DNA of 64,000 nucleotides from Parascedosporium putredinis (Eukaryota > Ascomycota > Sordariomycetes > Microascales > Microascaceae): NCBI GenBank assembly GCA_949357655.1, contig CASHTG010000016.1:1364001-1428000 (forward strand), read 5' to 3'. Positions 46,191 to 56,133 of this stretch are shown here, piece by piece. The first letter of the stretch is position 1. Each line of letters starts with the position of its first letter. The notes beneath the pieces are model-generated. The model searched no databases. It saw only the letters and a program-made list of their open reading frames with translations, and was not told the DNA's origin. The position numbers and the translations under genes are program-made.

Positions 46191-47839
46191 CGTCGGTGAA
46201 CAAAAAACGGACGTGGCCAGGAGATCGATGTGATGAGCGAGCGTGGGCGAACGAATCAAAAGACAAAATGAGCTCAGATAGTGAAAGAAAAAGAAAGAAA
46301 GCCGCAAAGAAGGAGCAGGCCAAGCCAAGGGAAGGAGGCAGCGGATGGTGAGCTTAGACTCGAGAGCCGATACTCAAAACAAGCCCTCCTCCCTAAAAAC
46401 ACAAAGTGAAGAATCAACGATGGATGCGATTTGCAAAAGGAATGAGATCACGATTGTCACCAAGAGAGGGGAAAAGGAATTTGTCGCTCAAAGACTAAGA
46501 AGGTGCCGTGACATGGCTTCGCGCTAGTTCACATCCATGGCTTCTCCCTTCAACAACAGGAAACCACTTTAAAGCACCAAGCATGGGCGCCTCTTCATGG
46601 CACTCTCTTTAGGTGTGGTTTGGCTTCAACCCAGTCCAGGGGTTGAGTCTCGGCTCTGCGAAGCCGGCAAGGTACTCAACGAGTATCGTCAAGCATGCCC
46701 CTTTCGGCAACAGTGGTCCATGGCTCTTGGGGAAAACGGGCTCACGAGAAAGACATTGTGGGTTGTTGGCGCACAAAAACTTCACAAGCGTGCGCCAAGA
46801 GTACCTGCAGATTACTTCGCAGGCTACTTGTACATGCGGGTGGAAAAGGGGCGCTAGATGCAGCGACCCCTGCCAGCTGAAATGATGACCCGGCCCCTTC
46901 GCGACTTCCGTCCCACACCCACAGACCCTGCCCCTGGATGCGGATGTGAATTTGAATTCATTGATCTCGACCGAGAAGAATCGCCATCTATGGATGTTCC
47001 TCGTTGCGGGCCACGTTGGATGGAACAAAACTCGAAAATACTGTCAAACTTTTGGCACACGCGATACTTGATTACAGTGACCTCAAGCTGTGTGGGGATG
47101 CAATATTTCCTTTTGCGTTAACAATTACCTCTTCCGTGGATGCTTGGGCTGCCGTGTGGTCTGGTCTTTGCAAATAACATTTTGATCGCTTCAACCCTTG
47201 AATTTCCCGCGTTGACAAGGGGGTTCGGGTGGGGCAGAATGACGCGCAAGGTGACCAAGGAGATGCGATTCTTGCCTTGTCATAGGGCGGATCGTGTTTA
47301 AGATGATCTCCCCTCTCTGGGCGCGCAAACTTGGGACAGTTGAACGTCGCACTGGACAAAGTAATCATTGCCTGCTTGGGCGCACTTGCCGGGCCAGATT
47401 CCGCCGTTGCAGCCTGGAATAACTGGGTCCTCTGCTGGTCAAGACGGAATCGCGGCGAGACGTCTTGAACCGTGGGGAACAAATTTTGAAGCAAATCCGG
47501 GCTGCTTTAGCGATGGGTGTCCCAAGGTTCAAAGTATTCAACCACTTGTCTAGGCCCCTCCCAACCCCAAATTTCCGCCTTTGATGGGAAGTGAATGTTG
47601 AAACACATTCATCAAGCCTTAGAGATCGTGGAGCACGGTCACGGCCGATTGATTTCCTCCGGGTGCTCGTCTCTCACCACCACGTAATCCATCTCCGTCT
47701 TACCGAGGCAGAGGCAGAGGGCTCTTTCCCCATTGATCAGCGGCCCTAGATCCTTCCTTCCCCATTCCCAGGCCTCCGCTTCCTCGCCATCGCTGGAAGT
47801 GGATTAAGTCGACCCACAGTTCGAAGAGCGTGGGCGGTC
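46191..47839. other. Intergenic, no gene recognised
   Basis: About 1.65 kb upstream of the surface-protein gene. Just 5' of its ATG are A- and G-rich runs (gaaagaaaaagaaagaaagcc near 46280). Frames are short and unsupported. No repeat was seen. Confidence 0.45.
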
Positions 47840-48453
47840 TTGCCTTCCTTAGCGTGGAATTTTCTCTTCCACTGGCCGTTTTTCTCTGGAAGACAGGATA
47901 ATCAATCCACGGGTCGATCCATCAAATACAAGCAAGTAGATCCATCCAGATATATTCATGTTATCATTACTATTATTACTCAACTCGCCAGACATGTCTC
48001 TCCACCCCGCCATTTTTTCTGCAGGGGTTGCCAGTCAAGGCAGACAACTCAGACATTGATCGGATCGGATGGAAACCAGGCACCAAATTCATCGGTGGCT
48101 TGACGTTTGAAGCCTCACTAACCCCTGCATTCTTGCAGGAGAAGCCATCAGTCTTTGCTGGCGCATATCGAGGTACAGACAATAGAAAGAGACCGGTACA
48201 TACACCTGGGTATCGTCACCAATTGATAGTTGCCTCCACGCGCTTACTCCAGCCGTTTCTAGGAAGCGCAATCACCACTCTCCAGGCCAGTTCTCAAAGA
48301 GCGGGAAATATTCCCAACACAGCAGCCACTCGTCCCAGTGATGAGAGTCTGTCGCAATCAGGCCAGGGGTTATCACGTAGCCAGGCAAACAGTCAGCCTA
48401 CCAGGAATCTGTTGTTCCCGACAGGTCAACCCACGCCCCCATCAACCACTTGA
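47840..48453 (+). CDS. Possible two-exon unknown protein (weak)
   Basis: A tentative model joins exon 47840-47959 (MPSLAWNFLFHWPFFSGRQD) to 48025-48453. The intervening intron begins gttatc and ends tttctgcag, and it keeps the phase. Exon 2 encodes KPGTKFIGGLTFEASLTPAF and a Ser/Gln-rich end, 182 residues in total. The donor is not a strong consensus, and I recognise no family. It sits next to the AT-rich degenerate repeat, so it could be an accessory gene or a spurious frame. Confidence 0.3.
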
Positions 48454-48658
48454 TGCTTAAGATAAAATCATGATATCAGGGCTGTCCCTCCCTTTGTAGA
48501 AAGCTGGTCAAGGCCTGACCACCTTCTTTATCCATTTCCATCTTCTCTCCCGCCAGTGTCAAGCTGCAATACTCTACCCTCCGTCCGCGAAACATCGGGT
48601 CAGGGGATCAGATGACGTGTCGAGTCTTCCAGTCGATCGATGCAGCTCGCCTCCCCAT

Positions 48659-49494
48659 TTACCCACTCGATACCGCCTCACATGATTCTTCCTCGACGGT
48701 CGACATCAGCACCACAATACGGCCCTTGCGAGGCCGACACTCGGCCACTCGTGATGTTTCCGAAACTCGGTAGTCACCGACCCAGGCCTCTCTTCGGATA
48801 ATAGCGTTGGCTTGTCGCCGGAGGTCTTGGCTCGGCATGGCAGATTCTTGAACTTTCGTGAAGCTTCTTCGGCTTTCTGCCTGGTCGAGTATAGCCATAA
48901 TGGTTTCGGGGATCGCGAGACGGTTAACGATGCGCCTCCATATGAGAATCCCTGTCATCTCGCTAACATCAGGCCGAAGGACAAGCAGTCGCGCTCGCCT
49001 TGATCCTTCTTCCGGGTCTAACTGTGCGATTGCCCTAAGCTCGCTCATCGTCAGACGGGCGTCGTCAAACTCCCAGAGCCCATTGACATGGCCCCGCAAT
49101 AAGCGCGTCAAAAGTTGGCGTGCCCTCTTTGCGCTGGCACGTTTTCCAAGCACGGCGCTGCCAGCGGTCGCTTGTTCAAGAGACCCCTTAATCGTTGCAC
49201 GGTATAGAACATCTTCCCCTCTATTGAGGGCCTCTCATAGCACTGTCTGCGAGAATGAGCTCCATTCGTGTCGATCCGCGCTACCTCCCCAACCACAGCC
49301 GAACCTGCTCGTGGGTGCCAACCAGTGATGGACGATGACCCTACACCCGGGATGGGGACCGGATAGAAAGGCCGGTCAGGATTAGCCCCCGCTACCAGTC
49401 GCTCTCGGGCAGACTCCTGCCTCGTAGCCTGGCGATTGCCAGTAGCCTGCCGTTCGGCAAGACTGATTTCGTTGGATCTGACTTCAAGCGGCAT
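48659..49494 (-). CDS. Unknown protein, two frames joined by one break
   Basis: ATG 49494 begins a polar, Arg/Gln/Glu-rich region (RQATGNRQATRQESARERL), then FYPVPIPGVGSSSITGWHPR and MFYTVQRLRGLLNKRPLAA. One base appears to be missing near 49150, after which the frame continues GKRASAKRARQLLTRLLRGH, LTMSELRAIAQLDPEEGSRR and GILIWRRIVNRLAIPETIMA to the stop at 48659. The joined product is about 278 residues and mostly alpha-helical. Continuous sequence character across the break supports one gene. I do not recognise the family. Its position beside AT-rich degenerate DNA makes an accessory or lineage-specific gene plausible. The reported N-terminus could be too long. Confidence 0.45.
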
Positions 49495-49549
49495 GCCCGA
49501 CGACAGGACTCTCTGATGAACAGAGGCAGATCACCGTGAATCCCTCTTA

Positions 49550-49960
49550 GTTATGGTCTCATAGCCCTTATACACTAAGGGATCGGCGATCAAAGGAGTT
49601 ATCTACGCTAATTTTAGTTTCCTCTATCAACTAGGAAGGCTAGATAAATAGTGTTTATCAGTGTAATACTTACATAAATCACATAAAGGACTATATCTAA
49701 CAAGTATAGACCTAAGCAGTATGGCGTTATCGTTGATGAAGGGTATAGAGGCTAGGTATTCTTCGTTAAAGAAGCTGTTATTATGAACTCGAAGAGGTTG
49801 TGTTAGGGTATGAGAAGAAGAATTATTAATGATCAATGAGTCTAAAAGATAATATATAAGTATTATGGTCGCTATTAGAGAGGGAAAGGACGATGGTCAA
49901 TATCAATATTAGCTTGAAGCTAGTATGAGAATTTGAGAATACCCTACATATACCTATGTT
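49550..49960. mobile_element. AT-rich degenerate repeat, probable decayed transposon
   Basis: This stretch is strikingly AT- and TpA-rich compared with everything around it (runs such as ctagataaatag, tatagacctaag, aagataatatataagtatt). It has dense stops and no intact frame. That composition is what repeat-induced point mutation leaves in Pezizomycotina transposons. A fragmentary minus-strand frame (49627-49836) reads Asn/Ser/Tyr-rich but cannot be tied to an element class. The boundaries are set by eye. Confidence 0.5.
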
Positions 49961-50021
49961 GGTTTCTCGAGGTTCAGTTCACAGTTGGGCCTCATAATCA
50001 AAAATATCAAGTTCTACCTTT

Positions 50022-50070
50022 ACCCTCTGGGGCAACGCTCAGAGGGTAGCACTAGTCGAACCTCCTCTGC
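50022..50070. repeat. Short nested inverted repeats
   Basis: taccctctg (50022-50030) and cagagggta (50041-50049) are perfect 9-bp inverted arms around a 10-bp loop. The cagagg of the right arm pairs again with cctctg at 50065-50070. The group lies just beyond the AT-rich degenerate DNA and could be terminal-repeat remnants of a small DNA element or a hairpin terminator. Confidence 0.7.
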
Positions 50071-50303
50071 CAGCCGTGTTTATGATTCAACTTCACTTGA
50101 CTAGAGATCCTCGTAGATATCCACCATGTCTAGATGTGGTCTCAGCACGCTATTTAAGGGATTCAAGTGTCCAAAAACACCTTTTATTTCACTCTCGAAT
50201 GTTTACATATATCACTCTGAAGGTAAAGAGGGACCGGCAACACAATGGTCCGAAAACATGGCCAGGGGGTATCTTGATACACCTATCATACATTTCTCAA
50301 CGA

Positions 50304-51181
50304 TCACTTTTGTCTCACATTCTTCGCTTTCCGTTTCTTGAATACGGGTGCTGCCGGGATATCCGCTAGGGTCATCTTGGGCGACGATTCTCCTGGCGGG
50401 TTGGCAGCTTCCTCCGCTTTGAGCCCAGCTTTGCTGTCCGAATCGAGGTTCGCCTCCGTGGGAGTTCCGCGCTCCTCCTCTTTGACATCCGGAGTAGCTT
50501 TGACCTCATCTCCATCGTGCTTTGCCTCTTCTAGTTTTTCAGGCTTGGAAAAGTCCCCGCTCAAGAGCGCGTCGAGCTCCTTATCACCGTCGCCGGGCAT
50601 CGTCTTGAACCCCTACCCCACTTCTTAGGCTTCTTGAACAGCCCGCTCACGGCCTCCTCCTCTTCCTTCTCAGCTTCCGTTGCCTCCCTCTTCCGAACAC
50701 CAATGGCCTTGGCATTGAGAGCTTCTGCCTCCGTTTTCTCCTCAATGACTCTTGTAGCCGTGACGGTCCATTCTCCTGGCATCGCCATATCGCCCCGAAA
50801 ATCTGTTGGAATTGATACGCCGAGTCCCGCCAGCTCTTCCATCTGACGCTTCCTCTCCGTCTCCGTAATCTTGGCCTCTTTGGGACCGGGAGGTGCTGTC
50901 CGCCCAGGGATCGTGCCCTTCCCACCCGCGGCGGCCCCGCTAGAGCTTGATCCGGACGGTCCTGGCACAAGCCTGTTCAGCCTCTCGACCTCGGCCTTGG
51001 CCCGCTCTTTTTCCCGCTCGGCGTTTTCATGACCACGGTGGATGTCTCGTAACGCGCGCTTGATGGCGTTCTGGTGAGTGATGGTCGCTTCGTGGTTGGC
51101 CTTTTCTAAGGGCGTGTCGCGGACATATGTGCGGCAGTGCTTGCACCAAAATTTTGGTGCCGATTTCCAGTATTCTGACAT
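50304..51181 (-). CDS. U1-type zinc-finger protein, WBP4/FBP21-like splicing factor
   Basis: ATG 51181 opens with MSEYWKSAPKFWCKHCRTYV, then DTPLEKANHEATITHQNAIK. This is a U1/matrin-type C2H2 finger (Cys-x2-Cys then His-x5-His) at the extreme N-terminus, as in WBP4/FBP21-type pre-mRNA splicing proteins. A charged helix follows (ENAEREKERAKAEVERLNRL), then a Gly/Ser linker and PGEWTVTATRVIEEKTEAEA. Basic SGLFKKPKKWG ends the first frame. The run 50610-50613 is one base short; beyond it the second frame continues FKTMPGDGDKELDALLSGDF and ends FKKRKAKNVRQK at 50304. The total is about 290 residues. No WW domain is visible, which is common in fungal members. Nuclear, spliceosome-associated function is inferred from the finger. 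Confidence 0.8.
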
Positions 51182-51901
51182 TGTGTGAGTCGTCCCTGTC
51201 CAGAACGGGACGTGGGTGGGAGCGCGAAATGGTTGATGGAGGAGTAGCACTTCCCTCGGAGTGTAATCTGGGATTTTGGGGGTCACGAGGTGCGCAAACT
51301 CGAGCCGACGGTCTGAAGAGTTGCCGACTAGGATAAAGGAGCATATCGCGACATGATTTTTAGGCAATGGAGTGACGTTGAATTGGATCGTTGGTGGCTT
51401 AGTCATATGATTTGGTGATGCGGTCGGCCTTGCCCCAGCCATTACAGTGGAGAAGGGTGGCGCGTGCTAGCGCGACCACAACGGCATGGAATCGTTCTTT
51501 CCCTCCTTCTCTTCAACATAGCGCAAGGAGAGGAAGGTATTAAGAGATTCTTATTCTTGCTGAGCCATATCAGCCATATCAGCCTTCGTGTGTGTGACCA
51601 TCTATCTCGTCTAATTCAACGCGTCTACGGACACTAATTGGGACTTGCGGAAGAGAGGATGCACGTGTCTACATGACTGGAATTGGACCTTATGGCTTGA
51701 ACAGAGACACAGACCGAGGTACATGTAGGCCAAATATATCCTGGCTTCTCCTCCGGCGATCAGTGAACTTTGTCGGCACTTGGTAAACCCGCTAAAATCC
51801 CTCCCCAACCCTCGCTGGGCAAAGCGTTCAAAGGTCCCGCCCATAGCACAGACGAGCCCTATCAAGCGAAATGCCAAGAGACGTTCCTCCTCAAACACCA
51901 T
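51182..51901. other. Intergenic, no gene recognised
   Basis: About 720 bp between the zinc-finger gene start (-) and the sugar-permease stop (-). It should contain the zinc-finger gene promoter. The repeat-like agccatatcagccatatcagcc at about 51564-51585 is a short perfect duplication. No coding signal. Confidence 0.5.
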
Positions 51902-53839
51902 TTATGCTTCAGTCTGACCGGCCTGACCCTCTTCACTGCCATTTCTGATGCTCGTTTTCGCCAAACTAGCTTTCCGAGGGTTCGGGGCCTCGAAGATGTC
52001 TCGCATCTCCTCCAGTGTCTTCCCAGCCGTCTCGACGGCAAAGAAATAGATGAGGACAATCTCAATGATGATCCAAACAATGTATATGACATAGAGCTTC
52101 CAGCCGATTCTCGAAATCGCTACGCTGATTCCCACGGTATTGATGGTCATAGCAATGTTGAGGAACAAGAAGTTAGCGCCAGAACCTCGAGCGCGTGTCC
52201 TGTTCTCGAGACATTCGACAGTGTAGAGTGTCTGTAGCGGGGTAAATCCAGCCGAGAAAAAGATACCGAAGATGTAGATGGATACGATGACTCCGTAGGC
52301 GAGGTTGGGATTGTTCTTGGACTCGGCGGTGAAAGCGGTCAGGAGGATATAAGAGAAGAGCGCACCAGTCAGGCCTCCCATCATCATGGTTCGCCTGCCA
52401 AGCTTATCAAGGAGAGATGCACCGTAGATGGCAGCCATCATGGAAAAGATTGGATTGATGGCGTTGATGAGGAGTTGTTTGTTGGTATCTTCGATGCCAG
52501 CCTCCAAGATCATGTCTGGCTATAAAAGGAAATGTGTTAATAACAGGGGCGAACTTGTCAGATGCATCGCCCAGAAAGGGGAATCTCACCATAAAATAGC
52601 TGACGACATTGTTTCCGCTCCATTGACCGAAAAAGGCCATTCCGATAACCATGGCAAGACGGTAGCGGGCCGCGCGCGTGTTGACTAGGTCCTTGTAATA
52701 CCACCACGGAGGCTGCTGACCCGCCTGCGCGTAGTCCTCGATGACCTCACGATACTGCAACTGGCAGAGAGGAGCGTTCACGTCACCGTCGCCATGATAC
52801 TTAGCAAAGATCTGTAGTGCTTCCTCGGTGCGATCCTTGGAAATGAGCCAACGGGGAGACTCGGGGAAGAACATGATCAAGCAACAGACTACAGCAGGCA
52901 TACCAGCCTGCGTTACAGTGGGAATCCTCCAAGCCCACGAATCAGTCATGTGCCTGGAAAGCCAAAGCTGTTAGCACTGACAATCAACTGCCCAACTGCT
53001 CGCATAACCCCCGCCCGGTTTTAATGGGAAAACCTACTTGTGTGAGCCGTAAGTGGTCCAGCCTGCCAAAATATTTCCAAGCCACCAGAAGTTGTTATAC
53101 CTGAACCGACATTGTTAGACGATACTCGGACAAATGACTTCATGCACTCTCTTTCGTTGTTGACTTACATTCCGGCCATAAAGCCGCGGTATGCGGGTGG
53201 GCCAGCTCAACGGTGTAAGCCGGACCGGCAGCTGAGGCAATTGCAGCACCTAGACCGAGGACGAATCGCCCACCCATGAATTGACCCAAGCTTTGAGCAG
53301 AACCCTGGATAGCGGTGCCGACGAGGACTATGAAACAGCCGATCAAAATACAAAGCCGCCTCCCAAGTCCGTCCGCCAACATGCCGCAGAACGGGAAGGC
53401 GGCAATTTGACCCAGGTTGTAGATGATGAACACAATTCCGGTAGCAGAGTGCTCGCCTTTGAGGCCAAAGCTCTCCTGGTAAGCCGGCATGGCATTGATG
53501 GCGCCCATCAAAGAGCTGTCTGTTCGCCGTGGGTTAGCAACTCGGACAGCGCGGCTAGGAGTGACCTCGCGCATTCTCTTCTTGTTTCTTATGGGGTAGC
53601 TAATTGTTAAAAAGCTACTTACCGAAGCCGTTCATTGTGGACACAAGGTATCCAATCCCCATGATGAAGTAGAGCTTGATCATGTTTTTAGACCATGGAT
53701 TGGGCTTTTGGCTGGCAACCGCATCGGCTAGTACCGTTGACGCTGAGTTGATACCCGTACCGGCACCAGCCGCAGCTGGTGCCGCGGGGTGCTCTTCCTC
53801 AACCTCGGAGGCTCTCGCTTTCTCGTCGTAAGCACTCAT
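51902..53839 (-). CDS. MFS sugar/H+ symporter, lactose-permease (LAC12)-like
   Basis: A 12-helix plasma-membrane sugar transporter. Exons run 53839-53623, 53519-53169, 53100-53038, 52953-52591 and 52519-51902, with GT-AG introns and consistent phases. ATG 53839 begins a cytoplasmic N-terminus; the first helices follow at LYFIMGIGYLVSTMNGFD. Family marks are GMLADGLGRRLCILIGC (the GR-GRR loop 2-3 motif), GRFVLGLGAAIASAAGPAY, FFPESPRWLISKDR (PESPR motif after helix 6), LLDKLGRRTMMMGG (loop 8-9) and VETAGKTLEEMRDIF (the PETKG position). One G appears missing at 53195-53197, in the exon reading AYRGFMAG. The product is about 530 residues. Divergent placement next to a GH2 beta-galactosidase suggests lactose or a beta-galactoside as substrate, which is inference. 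Quinate, glucose or other sugar permeases of this family are the alternatives. Confidence 0.87.
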
Positions 53840-56133
53840 GATTGGGACTTCAGAGGGCCTTCCCCGCGCGTTTCCTCGTATTTAGCGTAATACTTGTTAA
53901 TGGGGAAGTTGGGCCAGAAGATGCAGTCTGTACGGTTGAGTAGAAGCGGAGAAGATAAAAGTACTCTATACGCTGTCGTGGGGACTACACGAGCCAAGAA
54001 GATATCTTCTTGTCATCAATTCCCAGAGCTCACAGAAAAGATGAGAGACAAAAGGGGGAATAAGTGGCTTCGTTCACTTCTCTCCGCCAGCCAGTATATA
54101 GCTCCGGAAGCGGAGATTCGGGGGAAGATCAAGATGCATATTAGTGGTGCGGGTATGAGGGGCGAGAGAGACCCAAACCAGCGGATCGTACGAACATCCA
54201 GTATCTTTCTCAATGTCGACTGATGGAACCCTCGTTCCCGTATCAGCAGTGTAATTCCCTACGGCTCTGGTACAAAGAGAACACGTGAGAATGCAACAAA
54301 CAACAAGACCTTGTGGTGCTCGTAACGTATGCGGTATATGGCCGCATGAAGAGGAGGGGTATGGACATCCTTCAAGTTGGATGTATCGAAACCACCCCGT
54401 TGAGCCATTGAAACCCGGCCTCTAGATTGATTCCAACGGCACGGGCCCGTGACGGCATGCAGCAGGACAAAAGTTCTCCCCCATAACGAAGCCGAAAGAG
54501 GGCTCCTCCTCCGATGAAGAGTTGCGGCCAACCGGTCCTTGTGATTCAAAACCTCCGGGGTTGGCGTCGATTTCACAGAACCCATGCCCTGCAGGGCGGT
54601 GATAGGTAAGAGATCAAAGATGGTAGTGCACCCCATGTTCTCTTCGGGACATTTCTCTAGCTCGTGGGACGTCACCAAGACTAAACGGGAGTTGAGACAT
54701 ATTCCGAGGTTGGATTTGATTGATTATAATCCGGTAAAGTAGAAAGAAGGTCCCCTGTCGGTTCGTGAAGGATGGCCACCCTCCGCAATGGAACAAGGCA
54801 CTGGAGATGATCTCGGAGCGATTGCGTCGTCTGTCAAGGCCAACGTTGCGCGCAACGTGGGTCTCAATCCGGCCCCATATAGGCGACCCAACCATGTTCT
54901 GTGATGGCAACGCCGCGCATATAGCATGGGTGAATTGATCAACTATTGCCGGTGAATTAAGGTAGCATGCACACAATGCTTGCCCAGCGACCGGAAAAAT
55001 CTCGGCAGAAGATCGACAAGGAGCTTTTGCACAAGACTCGTGCCCCTGCCATCATCGATGACCGGCAGCTGCTTTGAACCGATCTGACGACGGAGGAGGG
55101 GACAGACGCAGGCGCCTCCTGGTAAGCTTGCTTACTCTATTGAATTTGTACCCAATGCATCAGTTGTAATGTTTTATTCTCGCCTCAGTCACATCAAGGT
55201 GCGCGATGATAAATTCCAGCGATGCACGCTCATGTCGTCTCAACGTTAGCTGAGTGACTGACTGATCAAATTGGCGATGATGGCAACAAGGTGAGGCTCG
55301 ACCAAAACGATAACCCCGATACCGTCACAGGGCAGACTCCTGGATTCCTCCGATGCGAGCGACATCAATGTTCCTTCCATCTCCTTTCGGGTCCGTGCTG
55401 GCTCTGGGCATGCAAGTGTGTGGGGCATCGAGTGATCTGGGGACAATTCAGAAGGAGCATTGAACACGGGGCTTGGCTATCAACGGGCTAGTGCCATGAT
55501 CCCTTGTCCCTTGTCCCGAGGCTCTTCTGGCGCCTCCAGCCCCCTGAGAAGGCGCTAATTCCCCACATCAACCATCACTGATCAATCGATCCAATGTCTC
55601 CGCCCCGCCGCGATTGGGGCTTCGAGCTGGGCATGCGCTCCCACGGGCGCTAACCACCTTCCGCTTTCCCCTCTCCCCTCTCCCCTCCTCCGTGGCCACA
55701 CAGTCTGGACCCACGTCAAGCTTCCCCGCATCGACGAACGACCTCCACAGTGCACTCGTGCATGGTTCTGTCCTCGCGAACCAAGGAATTCCAGACTGGC
55801 ATCAGAAAACCAAAGACACCCCGGAAAGCAACAAATTAAAGCAAACATCCAACGACTGCAATGTCAAGCCGATCGGCCTCCGGTCTCGACAGTAATGTGA
55901 ACGAAAAGGGTCAGCTGAGGCACTTAGCTCTCCACGGCGACTCATCTATTCAAGTAGCTCTGGCCCTTGGCTCCCTCAAGACTCCCAACCGGCTCCAGTT
56001 TCTCGCTCGTCATCACAGCGAGAGCAGCGTCCCTACTTTGCCCACGTCAGATCTGACCGTCCCCAGCACACGAAGCCTGCACCAGGAGAGCAGGACCGTC
56101 GACGCCCTTGTTCTCGCCCCCAACTTGCCCACG
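53840..56133. other. Shared divergent promoter region of permease and beta-galactosidase
   Basis: About 2.3 kb between the two divergent starts. No coding frame is convincing; 55861-56169 is open but is interpreted as leader or noncoding. Sequence rich in GGGG/CCCC hexamers and CCAAT motifs clusters at about 55420-55620. Confidence 0.55.
55420..55617. promoter_or_regulatory. Cluster of CreA-like (SYGGRG) and CCAAT motifs
   Basis: Matches to the carbon-catabolite repressor consensus SYGGRG are GTGGGG (55420-55425), CTGGGG (55437-55442), GTGGGG on the minus strand (55561-55566) and GCGGGG on the minus strand (55603-55608). CCAAT occurs at 55591-55595 and, inverted, at 55613-55617. The first two CreA-like sites are only 11 bp apart, the close spacing often needed for binding. 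The motif is short, so chance matches are possible. The location between permease and beta-galactosidase makes repression by glucose plausible. Confidence 0.4.
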
